A stretch of DNA of 64,000 nt from Gilvimarinus gilvus (GTDB lineage: Bacteria; Pseudomonadota; Gammaproteobacteria; Pseudomonadales; Cellvibrionaceae). The notes under the pieces were generated by a model. It made no database searches, was not told where the DNA came from, and saw only the letters and a program-made list of their open reading frames with translations. Shown piece after piece: positions 8,845 through 17,904 of this stretch. The stretch lies in the NCBI RefSeq assembly GCF_030518155.1, contig NZ_JAULRU010000264.1:62001-126000 (forward strand), written 5' to 3'. The position numbers were made by a program, and so were the translations under genes. Every line of letters begins with the position of its first letter. Positions within the stretch are counted from its first letter, which is position 1.

Positions 8845-11094
8845 TTAAACACCATTAGAATAGTATTGCAATAAACTCGGGACATCCAAAATCAACGCAA
8901 TGGTGCCATCTCCAGTGATCGTTGCTCCAGCCATTCCCGGGGTGCCCTGTAGCATTTTCCCTAGAGGCTTAATCACCACTTCTTCTTGACCAATGAGTTG
9001 ATCAACGACAAACCCTAATCGTCGCGTACCAACCGACACAATAACAACGTGGCCTTCTTTTTGAGTTTTAGTCGATACATGCTCGCCGTAAACCAACCAG
9101 TTTTTCAGAAAGAAAATTGGTATTGCCTGGTCACGGATGGCAACACACTCTTGTCCATCAACCACGTGGGATTTCGTCAAATCCATATGAAATATTTCGT
9201 TGACACTCACCAGTGGCAGTGCAAAGGTCTGATTCTCCAGCATGATCATCAAAGTAGGCATTATCGCCAGAGTCAGGGGCACTTTAATATTAAAGCGCGT
9301 GCCCTCACCCATTTTGGATTGAATTTCGATGGAGCCATTAAGCTGAGTAATTTTGGTTTTTACTACGTCCATGCCGACGCCGCGACCAGAAACATCGGAA
9401 ATTTCTTTTTTTGTAGAGAAGCCAGGTGCAAAAATCAATGCAAAAGCTTCTTCATCCGTCAATCGCTGTACGGCATCTTCATCGTAAACACCTTTCTCGA
9501 CTGCAATACCCCGCAACTTGTCTGGGTCCATGCCGGCCCCGTCGTCAGTAATGGACAACAGGATATGATCACCTTCTTGCTCTGCACCCAGAACTACCCG
9601 ACCTTTGCGCGGCTTCCCTTTCGCTTCGCGCACCTCGGGAAGCTCAATGCCATGATCGACGGAGTTTCGCACCAAGTGGACCAGCGGATCTGCCAGTGCT
9701 TCTACCAAATTTTTGTCAAGGTCGGTTTCTTCTCCAACCAGCTCAAGGTCGATTTCTTTTTTAAGACTGCGTGCCAAATCCCGAACAACCCGCGGAAACC
9801 GACCAAACACTTTCTTGATAGGCTGCATACGTGTCTTCATAACCGACGTCTGTAAATCGGCCGTCACCACGTCTAGGTTGGATACAGCTTTGCTGAGCGA
9901 TTCATTTTGTACCGTGTCACCCAAACGCACCAACCGATTGCGCACCAGAACCAACTCACCCACCATGTTCATGATTTCGTCAAGTCGTTGGGTGTCAACG
10001 CGAACAGTGGCATCTACCTGGGCGGGAACACCCTCTGCTTTTTTCGCTGCGCCGGGAGCGCCAGTGGATTTTGTCGGGGCGCTGGCAGCCGCGGGTTTTG
10101 GCGCTACGCTTGGCTCTGGAGCGGGCTCAGACTCAACTGTTGCCTTAGGGGGCGGAGGCGGCGCAGAATCTTTAGCGTCTCCCTTTGGGCTATTGCCTTT
10201 GCCGTGCAGCTGATCGAGTAACGCTTCAAACTCATCATCGCTGATGTCTTCGCCATTACTCGCGCTATCGCTAGTGGTAGAAAGATCGGTTGGAGTCGGC
10301 GCGCTTGTCGTTTTTTCCCCAGCTGGACTTTTTCCCTTGCCGTGTAGCTCATCCAGCAACGCTTCAAATTCGTCATCGCTGATTTCGTCAGAGGAGGTGT
10401 TTTTTGTTTGACCAGTCGCTGACTCTTTAGTAGACACTTGAGTCGAACCGGCACCCGGTGGTTTGCCTGAGCCGTGTAGTTGATCCAGCAGAGCATCAAA
10501 TTCGTCTTCCGATATTTCATCACCGCCCGAGCCTGAGCTTGCAGCAGGTGCTTCGTTGCCATTTAATGCATCCAACAAATCGTTAAACTCGTCGTCGGTA
10601 ATATCACTACCTGCTCGAACATTACCTGGACTTTCTGCTACGGCAGGTGCCGCCTGAGAGGCATCATCCTGCGGTACTGCCGTATTCGCCGCACCGGCAA
10701 GGTCTTCGCAAGCGACAAGCTTTTCTAGCTGAGCGATTAAGGCAGGATCGGCATCGGTAAGCGGTTCACGCTGTGATACCTGATCGAATTGAAGATTGAC
10801 AGCGTCTAGAGCTTGCAGCACTACGTCCATTAACTCTGATGTGACCGTGCGTTTGCCATTACGCAAAATATCAAACAAGTTTTCGGTAACATGGCAGCAT
10901 TCGACCATCGCCGTCAATTGCAAGAATCCTGCACCGCCTTTCACAGTATGGAACCCGCGAAAAATAGCGTTTAGCAAATCGCGATCGTCTGGTTTGTTTT
11001 CCAGTTCAACCAGCTGCTCGGAGAGATTCTCCAAAATTTCTCCGGCTTCTACCAGAAAATCCTGTAGAATTTCTTCATCATCACCGAATCCCAT
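8845..11094 (-). CDS. cheA: Chemotaxis histidine kinase CheA with FliM-like repeats in place of P2
   Basis: Central kinase of the flagellar chemotaxis pathway, 749 residues. P1 (Hpt) has the phospho-histidine H49 in FHTVKGG. From about 135 to 360 there is a low-complexity Pro/Ala/Ser linker carrying four near-identical peptides (residues 164-179, 192-208, 236-252, 282-298). P3 dimer domain follows (RVDTQRLDEIMNMVGEL, about 365-430), then the P4 ATPase with NLVRNSVDHGIE-like N box (LVHLVRNSVDHGIE), DDGAGMD and GRGVGMDVV, then the CheW-like P5 to the end. No segment resembling the globular P2 CheY-binding domain is visible. The gene follows cheZ by 11 bases. Confidence 0.96.
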   Translation of the reverse strand: MGFGDDEEILQDFLVEAGEILENLSEQLVELENKPDDRDLLNAIFRGFHTVKGGAGFLQLTAMVECCHVTENLFDILRNGKRTVTSELMDVVLQALDAVNLQFDQVSQREPLTDADPALIAQLEKLVACEDLAGAANTAVPQDDASQAAPAVAESPGNVRAGSDITDDEFNDLLDALNGNEAPAASSGSGGDEISEDEFDALLDQLHGSGKPPGAGSTQVSTKESATGQTKNTSSDEISDDEFEALLDELHGKGKSPAGEKTTSAPTPTDLSTTSDSASNGEDISDDEFEALLDQLHGKGNSPKGDAKDSAPPPPPKATVESEPAPEPSVAPKPAAASAPTKSTGAPGAAKKAEGVPAQVDATVRVDTQRLDEIMNMVGELVLVRNRLVRLGDTVQNESLSKAVSNLDVVTADLQTSVMKTRMQPIKKVFGRFPRVVRDLARSLKKEIDLELVGEETDLDKNLVEALADPLVHLVRNSVDHGIELPEVREAKGKPRKGRVVLGAEQEGDHILLSITDDGAGMDPDKLRGIAVEKGVYDEDAVQRLTDEEAFALIFAPGFSTKKEISDVSGRGVGMDVVKTKITQLNGSIEIQSKMGEGTRFNIKVPLTLAIMPTLMIMLENQTFALPLVSVNEIFHMDLTKSHVVDGQECVAIRDQAIPIFFLKNWLVYGEHVSTKTQKEGHVVIVSVGTRRLGFVVDQLIGQEEVVIKPLGKMLQGTPGMAGATITGDGTIALILDVPSLLQYYSNGV
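10201..10605 (-). repeat. Four copies of a [IT]S-D/E-DEF-ALLDxLHG peptide repeat inside cheA
   Basis: The encoded copies are ITDDEFNDLLDALNG, ISEDEFDALLDQLHG, ISDDEFEALLDELHG and ISDDEFEALLDQLHG, spaced 28, 44 and 46 residues start to start within an unstructured linker. At DNA level the copies are similar but not identical, with several synonymous changes, so the peptide rather than the DNA appears conserved. Consensus [ST]-x-D-E-F-[DEN]-[AD]-L-L matches the FliM N-terminus (TQDEIDALL) and the CheZ C-terminus (SQDEVDDLL) of this same cluster. Confidence 0.9.
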
Positions 11095-11105
11095 GCACTC
11101 TTCCT

Positions 11106-11900
11106 CTAGAAGCCAAGACTGGACAACAAGTCGTCCACTTCATCTTGACTAGAAACCACATCTTGTTTTTCTTTATTAATTTGCGGGCCTTCACCTTTTG
11201 TGTTGTCAATAACACGGGCCTTGCCTTCGTTATCGGCCTCTACGCTCAAACCTGTAATTTCTTCAACTTGCCCGGCAATTCGAACTAAGCTGACCAAATC
11301 CTGTTCGACTTCACTGATCAAGCCCATGACACGCTTAAGAACCTGCCCCGTTAAATCCTGAAACCCCTGTTCCAGAATGATATCCTGCAGGTTTTTGCCT
11401 AGCTGTTCGGTACCACTTTCCATTTGCCCGAGAAAGTCATCCATTCGGGTGTAAAGCGCGCGGAATTCATCGGCGCTCATATCACCGCTTTGCAAACGCG
11501 TCCATTCCGATCGCAATGAATTCGCTTCCTGACCTAAATTCATCGCAATGGGAGCGGCTTCTTCCACCATATCCATGGTTTTATCAGCAGCCTTTTGCGT
11601 GAGTTCAATAACGTAGCGTAAACGATCTGTCGCATCGCGTATTTCAGAACGCTCTATACTGGGGGGTTCAGAGGAGAGGTCACCATCGACATTAAAGTTA
11701 ACAATGGCGCTGTGCAGGCCTCGGGTAAGCCGACCTACTGATTGATACAAATGTTGATCGCGTGATGAGATAATGGATTGAATCAGCTGGGAGGCCTCAT
11801 CAAAATCGTTTCCCTGAAGCTTTTCAACCAGCAAACTGGCACTTTCTTGCAGTTCGTTAACGAACATCTGGTTGTCATGGTCCTGAATATCAGAAGTCAT
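11106..11900 (-). CDS. cheZ: CheY-phosphate phosphatase CheZ
   Basis: Cytoplasmic phosphatase that ends the chemotaxis signal by dephosphorylating CheY-P. 264 residues, mostly helical, with the active-site helix containing LEQGFQDLTGQVLKRV (the Q of QDLTGQ is the catalytic glutamine of the family). The C-terminal tail SSQDEVDDLLSSLGF is the tethered CheY-binding helix; it also resembles the FliM N-terminus. It is 27 bases after cheY and 11 before cheA. Confidence 0.95.
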   Translation of the reverse strand: MTSDIQDHDNQMFVNELQESASLLVEKLQGNDFDEASQLIQSIISSRDQHLYQSVGRLTRGLHSAIVNFNVDGDLSSEPPSIERSEIRDATDRLRYVIELTQKAADKTMDMVEEAAPIAMNLGQEANSLRSEWTRLQSGDMSADEFRALYTRMDDFLGQMESGTEQLGKNLQDIILEQGFQDLTGQVLKRVMGLISEVEQDLVSLVRIAGQVEEITGLSVEADNEGKARVIDNTKGEGPQINKEKQDVVSSQDEVDDLLSSLGF

Positions 11901-11927
11901 TTGAGTGCCTTTATTGTTTTAATTACC

Positions 11928-12311
11928 CTAGCCTACGCGCTCGAAAATTTTGTCAATTTTCTCTTTCAAGGCTGCCGCTGTAAAAGGCTTTACGACGTAG
12001 CCATTTACACCAGCTTGCGCGGCCTCGACTATCTGATCTCGCTTCGCCTCGGCCGTGACCATTAGCACCGGCAAAGTTGCCAGCTTTTCATCAGACCGAA
12101 CCTCCTTAAGCAAGTCAATGCCGGTCATACCTGGCATATTCCAGTCGGTAATTAAGAAGTCAAACCCTCCGCTTTTCAGCATCGGTAGCGCAGTCACACC
12201 ATCATCGGCCTCGTGGGTATTGGTAAACCCTAAGTCCCTAAGTAGATTCTTGATGATCCGCCGCATCGTCGAAAAGTCATCAACGATTAGAATCTTCATT
12301 TCTTTATCCAA
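11928..12311 (-). CDS. cheY: Chemotaxis response regulator CheY
   Basis: Single receiver-domain protein that, phosphorylated by CheA, binds FliM to change motor rotation. Acidic pocket DD near residues 12-13, phospho-acceptor in [10 protein letters not shown] (D of TDW), T/S switch in VMVTAEA, and the conserved K in VVKPF. The TTG start at 12311 is preferred over the ATG four codons later: GGAGG lies 5 bases upstream of the TTG, and the resulting N-terminus [12 protein letters not shown] aligns with E. coli MADKELKFLVVDD. With the ATG the protein is 123 residues. The 139 bases to fliA hold a hairpin but no clear promoter. Confidence 0.95.
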   Translation of the reverse strand: MDKEMKILIVDDFSTMRRIIKNLLRDLGFTNTHEADDGVTALPMLKSGGFDFLITDWNMPGMTGIDLLKEVRSDEKLATLPVLMVTAEAKRDQIVEAAQAGVNGYVVKPFTAAALKEKIDKIFERVG

Positions 12312-12406
12312 TGCTGCCTCCGTATCACTCTCTAAGGAGTCTGAATTACTTATATTCTAGCCGCTGTCCACAATGAATCCAGTGCCAGCGCCCAAATGAA
12401 GCTTCA

Positions 12407-12423
12407 GGCTCAGTATTTGAGCC
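12407..12423 (-). other. Small hairpin in the fliA-cheY gap
   Basis: GGCTCA-GTATT-TGAGCC forms a perfect 6-base-pair stem, extendable by four pairs (TTCA/TGAA) across a one-base bulge. No U-tract follows on the minus strand, so it does not look like an efficient terminator; it may stabilise or separate the fliA and cheY messages. Confidence 0.3.
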
Positions 12424-12450
12424 ATGAAATTAACCTTATTGTACCCTAAG

Positions 12451-13194
12451 TCAATCTTTCTGGGTCCAGTCGGACAGTCGTGATCTTAGCCGGCTGGCGG
12501 CCTGAGAGTGAATTTGGCTAACCCTGGACTCACTAACGCCTAATATTTGACCAATTTCTTTGAGATTTAGCTCTTCGTCGTAATACAGAGCCAGAACCAT
12601 TTTTTCTCTTTCCGGTAATTGGCTTATCGCCTGAGTCAGGGAGACCTTTAGACTTTCTCGCGTCATATTCTCCTGAGGGTTATCAAATTCACTCGATTCC
12701 CCGGAAAATGTGGCGCTGGCGTCATCAGCAAAGGTTTCTTCATAGCTAAACAATCGGCTGGAATTGGTATCGCGCAACATCGCATGGTATTCGTTGATTT
12801 CCACCCCGAGCTCTGCGGCCACTTCGCCGTCTTCAGCGTCACGGCCTTTACGGGACTCGACCCGCGATATTGCCTCACTAACCCTTCGTGCATTGCGATG
12901 CACCGATCTTGGAGCCCAATCACCGCGACGCATCTCATCGACAATCGCACCGCGAATACGTATGCCGGCATAGGTCTCGAAACTCGCCCCCTTCGATCCA
13001 TCGTATTTTTGGGCGGCTTCGAGCAGACCAATCATGCCCGCCTGAATGAGATCGTCAACTTGCACCGAAGCCGGCATGCGCACCATCATATGGTGCGCTA
13101 TACGTTTTACCAGCGAAGCGTAATCCTCGACCCTGATCGGATTCGCCTGAGTATTTGAATTACTGTACATAGCCAACCCATTTGCCGCGTTCAT
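12451..13194 (-). CDS. fliA: Flagellar sigma factor FliA (sigma-28)
   Basis: RNA polymerase sigma factor for late flagellar genes, 247 residues. Region 2 is visible as DLIQAGMIGLLEAAQKYD and the promoter-melting FETYAGIRIRGAIVDEMR; region 4 has the helix-turn-helix LNLKEIGQILGVSESRVSQIHSQA. The start MNAANGLAMYS matches pseudomonad FliA, which also has a second Met in MYS. It starts 3 bases after the fleN stop, so it belongs to the flhA-flhF-fleN-fliA transcript driven by the sigma-54 site upstream of flhA. Five sites matching its binding pattern occur in this window. FlgM, its anti-sigma factor, is not encoded here. Confidence 0.97.
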   Translation of the reverse strand: MNAANGLAMYSNSNTQANPIRVEDYASLVKRIAHHMMVRMPASVQVDDLIQAGMIGLLEAAQKYDGSKGASFETYAGIRIRGAIVDEMRRGDWAPRSVHRNARRVSEAISRVESRKGRDAEDGEVAAELGVEINEYHAMLRDTNSSRLFSYEETFADDASATFSGESSEFDNPQENMTRESLKVSLTQAISQLPEREKMVLALYYDEELNLKEIGQILGVSESRVSQIHSQAASRLRSRLSDWTQKD

Positions 13195-13197
13195 CGG

Positions 13198-14025
13198 TCA
13201 ATACCCCGACCCACTTGCCTGGAGCAGTCGCTCCACGAAGAATTCTAGTTTGCCTGTCGGCGCGGATGGTAGCGGCCAGTTATCCACCGAATTGGCCAAT
13301 TGGCGCACCGCTTGCGCCGCTTTACAGTTCGGGGCGAACTCAAGCAATGCCTTTTGTTTTTGCACGGCTTTGCGAACCGTTTCGTCGAACGGCACCTGGC
13401 CGACATACTGTAGCGTCACGTCGAGAAAACGCTCACATACGGCATTAAGCTTAGCGTACATCATCTGCCCTTCTGTCGCAGAACGCGTCATATTTGCCAC
13501 CACACGAAAACGCTGAACGCCATGTTCTTTATTCAGTAGCTTAATCAGGGCGTAGGCATCGGTGATCGACGAGGGCTCGTCGCAAACGACAACAATCACT
13601 TCATTCGCAGCCCGGGTAAAACTGACCACAGTATCGGAAATACCCGCTGCGGTATCGATAACCAGCACGTCCACCTGATCGCTCAAATCACTGAATGCAG
13701 AAATCAACCCAGCGTGTTCTTGCGGACTTAGCTCAGCCATTTTCTGCACACCTGAGGCAGCAGGTACTATCTTAATGCCAGCGGGCCCGGTGACTAAGAC
13801 ATCCTCCAAATCACACGTGCCGGATAATACGTCCGCCAGCGTGAACTTAGGAGAAATGCCGAGTAGTACATCGACATTTGCCAAACCCAAGTCGGCATCG
13901 AGTAAAACGACCCGACGTCGCAACTGAGCCAAGGCCACACTTAAATTCACCGAAATATTGCTCTTACCGACTCCGCCTTTACCACCGGATACAGCAATTA
14001 CCTGAACAGGGCGATTTTGACTCAT
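13198..14025 (-). CDS. fleN: Flagellar number regulator FleN (FlhG), MinD-like ATPase
   Basis: MinD/ParA-family ATPase that limits polar flagella to one, in Pseudomonas by antagonising FleQ. The deviant Walker A GGKGGVGKS is at residues 14-22, LLDADLGLANVDVLLG at about 40, and VIDTAAGI near 125. The internal ATG at 14025 is chosen over 14055 because GGAGAGAGAG ends 6 bases upstream of it and the protein then begins MSQNRPVQVIAVSGG like its homologues (275 residues). It sits between flhF and fliA, the invariant order in polar flagellates. Presence of flhF and fleN together implies polar, probably single, flagellation. Confidence 0.95.
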   Translation of the reverse strand: MSQNRPVQVIAVSGGKGGVGKSNISVNLSVALAQLRRRVVLLDADLGLANVDVLLGISPKFTLADVLSGTCDLEDVLVTGPAGIKIVPAASGVQKMAELSPQEHAGLISAFSDLSDQVDVLVIDTAAGISDTVVSFTRAANEVIVVVCDEPSSITDAYALIKLLNKEHGVQRFRVVANMTRSATEGQMMYAKLNAVCERFLDVTLQYVGQVPFDETVRKAVQKQKALLEFAPNCKAAQAVRQLANSVDNWPLPSAPTGKLEFFVERLLQASGSGY

Positions 14026-14107
14026 TGCAACTCTCTCTCCGCCGGCTCCATACACGTGAAGCCTATTATACTGGCTAGACTATCCATCCAATTTTTGTTC
14101 TGCCCCA

Positions 14108-15517
14108 CTAGCGCGTTACCCTGTGCTTTTGCCGAACGCTACTGACCAAGCTGGCTGCACGGCTCAAAATATTTGGCCCTTTGGCAACAGTGATATCATC
14201 GGGAATATCCTGCCCATCAGTAGTATAGGCTATTGGCAGCTTAGCCTGTATGGCACAATCAACCGCCTCCCCTATACTGGCGGTTTCATCCAGTTTAGAC
14301 AAGATGCAGCCTTTCAGCTCGGCACCGCTGTACGCATGCAGTGACGCTTTGAGCATCTGCGCCTGGCTATTGGCCGGCAAGACGACAAAACTCTGCACTC
14401 TGGGAATCTGCGAAAGTGCTTGCATTTGCTGTTTGAGAGCCGGGTCGCCATGGCGCAAGCCGGCGGTATCAATCAAGACCAGCTCTACATTGCGCAAGCT
14501 GCGCAACACCTGGGGCAATGCATTGTGCTCGTCCACAACGCGTAGGGGTACGTTCAAAATACTGGCGAGCGAGCGCAACTGATCGTGAGCGGCCAAACGA
14601 TGGGTGTCGGTGGTAACGAGAGCTACCTTGTCAGCTCCGTGTCGCATCACATAGCGTGCCGCCAACTTTGCCACCGTTGTGGTTTTGCCCGCTCCCGTTG
14701 GGCCGACAAAGGCGAATATTCCGCCCTTCGCTGTGACGTCTTCGCCGCAAACCGGTATCGCCTTAGCCAAACGAGCCATAGCCTCAGGCCATGCTTTCGC
14801 TACCAGGCGGTTTTTAAGAGGTCTCTTCATCAATGCCTGAGTGACCCGCTCAGAGAACCCCATGGACTGCAAACGCTGCACGATACTGCCCGAAGACGAG
14901 CCAGAAGCCGCGCGGCCGGGAGGCATGGGAGCAAAGATAGCCAACTTATCCTCAAGCAGCTGGCGCATTTGCAATATCTCTTCTTGCAGGTGGGCTATTT
15001 CCTGGCTGCCCGAATGCTCCACAGCAGTGTCTGCGGTGGGCTCGTCAAAAGCATCATCGCTCAACAAGCCATATCGCTCCGCAGCGCTCTGAAACTTAAC
15101 CGTATTATCCAAATATTGCTCTGGTGCCACTGTAGGAGCCGCGTCTAACCGGGGCGCAGGCACACGAATGCCAGCATTGACCACCTGGCGCTCACCGAGA
15201 AATTCGTCGGCTGATTCGTCAACGGATTGCCGCGCCGCTAAGCGACGGCTGGCCAGTTCAATGTCAGCCAATATTTGTTGTGAGTTTTTACCCGCTTTAT
15301 GGGCCTGATCGGGGAATAGTGAGTCAGAATATGCCGGTGTCGAAGATGCCACTTGCGGCGATGCATCACCCTGTGCAGCTGTCTCGCTACTGGCAAGTAT
15401 TTCAACGCCCTCCCTGACGCGCCGGGTAGAGAGTATTACCGCATCCTCACCTAGGTTCTGACGAACCATTTCAAGGGCACGACGCATGTCTTTGGCTACA
15501 AACCTTTTTGCCTTCAT
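14108..15517 (-). CDS. flhF: Polar flagellum placement GTPase FlhF
   Basis: SRP-family GTPase that marks the pole where the flagellum is built. 469 residues: a basic N-terminal B domain beginning MKAKRFVAKDMRRALEMV, a long variable linker, then the NG domain with G1 GPTGAGKTTTVAKLA, G3-like DTAG and SKLDETASIGEA. Slightly longer than pseudomonad FlhF (about 430) because of the linker. It lies 20 bases after flhA and 82 bases before fleN. Confidence 0.95.
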   Translation of the reverse strand: MKAKRFVAKDMRRALEMVRQNLGEDAVILSTRRVREGVEILASSETAAQGDASPQVASSTPAYSDSLFPDQAHKAGKNSQQILADIELASRRLAARQSVDESADEFLGERQVVNAGIRVPAPRLDAAPTVAPEQYLDNTVKFQSAAERYGLLSDDAFDEPTADTAVEHSGSQEIAHLQEEILQMRQLLEDKLAIFAPMPPGRAASGSSSGSIVQRLQSMGFSERVTQALMKRPLKNRLVAKAWPEAMARLAKAIPVCGEDVTAKGGIFAFVGPTGAGKTTTVAKLAARYVMRHGADKVALVTTDTHRLAAHDQLRSLASILNVPLRVVDEHNALPQVLRSLRNVELVLIDTAGLRHGDPALKQQMQALSQIPRVQSFVVLPANSQAQMLKASLHAYSGAELKGCILSKLDETASIGEAVDCAIQAKLPIAYTTDGQDIPDDITVAKGPNILSRAASLVSSVRQKHRVTR

Positions 15518-15537
15518 GTCTGTCTCCTACTTCATTC

Positions 15538-17745
15538 TCAACCGTCAGCGCTAACCGAGGCATCGATGGTAATTTGCTTGTTATCCGGTATTTCGGTGTA
15601 CGCCAGTACGTGAATATCGTGAGCACTGTGCCGGCAAAACTTAGCGAGCATATTGCGCAGTGGCGCAGCCACCAAAAGTACTGCAGGCTTACCTGCCATT
15701 TCTTGTTTTTGCGCCACCTCGGATATTGATCGCTGTAACTTCTCCGCCAAGCCAGGTTCGACAAAAGCGCTATCGTCAGCGCCAGCTTTTTGTGCTTGCT
15801 GAACAGTTCCCAGCAACAATTGTTCCAGTTGTGGGTGTAAGGTGATAACAGGCAGCTCAGCCGCGGTACCATTGATGCTTTGAATAATCTGCCGCCCTAA
15901 GGCGACACGAGCGGCAGCCGTCAACGCGGCGGGATCTTGACTCTTTCCCCCCACCCCCGCCAAAGCTTCGGCGATTGATCGTATGTCCCTAATCGCAACA
16001 CGCTCCTTGAGCAAGTTCTGCAGCACTTTTAACAGGACGTTCAGACTCACGGTGTTGGGAACCAACTCCTCCACTAACCGGGGAGATGACTTCTCCAGCA
16101 TATCGAGCAGTTTTTGCACATCCTCATGTCCAATCAGCTCGTGAATATTGTCCTGCAGGATATGGTTCAGATGCGTAGCGATAACGGTACTGGCATCAAC
16201 CACTGTATACCCCAGTGTTTGTGCCTGCTCCTTCTGCCCTGCGCTGATCCAGATGGCGTCTAGGCCGAAGGCCGGATCTTTGGTTTTAATACCCTCAATA
16301 TCGCCGAACACCTGACCAGGGTTGATTGCCAGCTCGCGGTCCGGATGCACCTCTGCCTCGGCAACGGTTACCCCCATCAAACTCAAGCGGTAGGCGTTAG
16401 GTGCCAGCTCCAGATTGTCGCGTATGTGAACCGTCGGAACCAAAAAGCCCATTTCTTGCGACAACTTTTTCCGAACCCCCTTGATTCTGCCGAGTAAGGT
16501 GCCGCCCTGATTCTTATCCACCATTGGAATCAACCGGTAGCCTACCTCTAGCCCTATGACATCAACGGGCTGGACATCATCCCAGCCTAACTCGATGTTT
16601 TCCGCCGGCGGTAAAGCCGCCGCACCGGTTGATGCGGGTGATGGCGCGACCTGGCCTGTCGCCTGTGGAGCAGGCGGGCGAGACGCACCACGTCCGCTGG
16701 GTATATAGTTATCCTCTACTGGCTCTGGCTGCTGCTTACGCCAGTGAATATAGTAAGATAGAGCCGCACAAATAATGGCCAAGCCCAAAAAGGCGACGTG
16801 TGGCATACCGGGAATCACGCCCATAATGAAGAGAATGCCTGCCGCGATCATCAGAGCTTTAGGCGACTCAAACATCTGTGAAAGTACTTGCGAGCGCATA
16901 TCCTGCGAGGTGTTGACCCGAGTAACCAATATTGCGGTTGCGGTCGATAGCATCAAAGACGGGATCTGTGCCACCAAGCCGTCACCTATGGTGAGCAAAA
17001 TATACTTTTGCAGCGCATCGGCAAATTCCAGGTCATGCTGGGCCATGCCTATCCCCAAACCACCGATGATGTTTATGGCTAAAATCATGATGCCGGCGAT
17101 TGCATCACCGCGAACAAATTTACTGGCACCGTCCATCGCGCCGTAAAAATCCGCTTCGCTAGCCACATCCTCACGGCGCTGCTTCGCTTCATCCTGATCT
17201 ATAAGCCCCGCGTTCAAGTCAGCATCAATCGCCATTTGCTTACCGGGCATTGCATCGAGGGTAAATCGGGCACTCACCTCCGATATGCGCCCGGCACCTT
17301 TAGTGACCACCACAAAGTTAATGATCATCAGAATTAAGAAAACCACCAGGCCCACAGCATAGTTGCCGCCAATCACCACTTCACCAAAGGCCTGAATCAC
17401 CTTGCCAGCGGCATCACCGCCCTCATGGCCGTTGAGCAGCACCACCCGGGTAGAGGCAACATTAAGAGCAAGTCGTAGCAAAGTGGCAACAAGCAAGATG
17501 GTTGGAAAGGCGGCAAAATCCAATGGCCGCAGCGCATAGACCCCAACTAATAAAACGACAATGGAGAGCGCAATATTGAAAGAAAAGAAAGCATCCAACA
17601 TGAATGCGGGCAAGGGCAAAATCATCATACCCAAAAGCATGACCAGCAATAGCGGAATACCGATATTGCCACCACCGAAGGTCTTGATTTGATCTAAGGC
17701 CGACTTTCCGTCAGCTTTGCTGAACTGCCCTAAAGATATTGCCAT
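15538..17745 (-). CDS. flhA: Flagellar type III export gate protein FlhA
   Basis: Membrane component of the flagellar export gate, 735 residues from the chosen ATG. The N-terminal half holds about eight membrane helices starting IPLLLVMLLGMMILP and the FHIPEP-family loop with RISEVSARFTLDAMPGKQMA; the C-terminal half is the cytosolic ring-forming domain. The reading frame is open back to a TTG at 17808, but that extension would cross the sigma-54 promoter at 17791-17806, so ATG 17745 (MAISLGQFS), giving the usual length before the first helix, is preferred. First gene of the flhA-flhF-fleN-fliA transcript. Confidence 0.96.
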   Translation of the reverse strand: MAISLGQFSKADGKSALDQIKTFGGGNIGIPLLLVMLLGMMILPLPAFMLDAFFSFNIALSIVVLLVGVYALRPLDFAAFPTILLVATLLRLALNVASTRVVLLNGHEGGDAAGKVIQAFGEVVIGGNYAVGLVVFLILMIINFVVVTKGAGRISEVSARFTLDAMPGKQMAIDADLNAGLIDQDEAKQRREDVASEADFYGAMDGASKFVRGDAIAGIMILAINIIGGLGIGMAQHDLEFADALQKYILLTIGDGLVAQIPSLMLSTATAILVTRVNTSQDMRSQVLSQMFESPKALMIAAGILFIMGVIPGMPHVAFLGLAIICAALSYYIHWRKQQPEPVEDNYIPSGRGASRPPAPQATGQVAPSPASTGAAALPPAENIELGWDDVQPVDVIGLEVGYRLIPMVDKNQGGTLLGRIKGVRKKLSQEMGFLVPTVHIRDNLELAPNAYRLSLMGVTVAEAEVHPDRELAINPGQVFGDIEGIKTKDPAFGLDAIWISAGQKEQAQTLGYTVVDASTVIATHLNHILQDNIHELIGHEDVQKLLDMLEKSSPRLVEELVPNTVSLNVLLKVLQNLLKERVAIRDIRSIAEALAGVGGKSQDPAALTAAARVALGRQIIQSINGTAAELPVITLHPQLEQLLLGTVQQAQKAGADDSAFVEPGLAEKLQRSISEVAQKQEMAGKPAVLLVAAPLRNMLAKFCRHSAHDIHVLAYTEIPDNKQITIDASVSADG

Positions 17746-17790
17746 ATTGGTACGGTTTTTTGACACTCGGTGGTTGTTTTTACCTACTGT

Positions 17791-17806
17791 CGCAAGAACC
17801 GTACCC
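17791..17806 (-). promoter_or_regulatory. Sigma-54 promoter for flhA-flhF-fleN-fliA
   Basis: Minus strand GGGTACGGTTCTTGCG, with GG and GC 10 bases apart and TACG/TTGC close to consensus. It lies 46 bases before the flhA ATG. In Pseudomonas flhA is a FleQ/RpoN (class II) promoter, which agrees. Confidence 0.6.
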
Positions 17807-17904
17807 AAGCGACAAAACTAGCGGCAGTATTCTAAAATAACCCTACAAATTCACCGGCAATGATTGCCACGCAGGCGTATTGTTCACTTCTCATTCAGCC
17901 CTCA

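Noticed and set aside
9049-9855. 268-residue open frame opposite cheA
   Set aside because: Lies fully inside the conserved CheA P3-P5 coding region in antisense; translation shows no family features.
17746-17808. N-terminal extension of FlhA to a TTG start
   Set aside because: Would cross the sigma-54 promoter at 17791-17806 and has no counterpart in other FlhA proteins.
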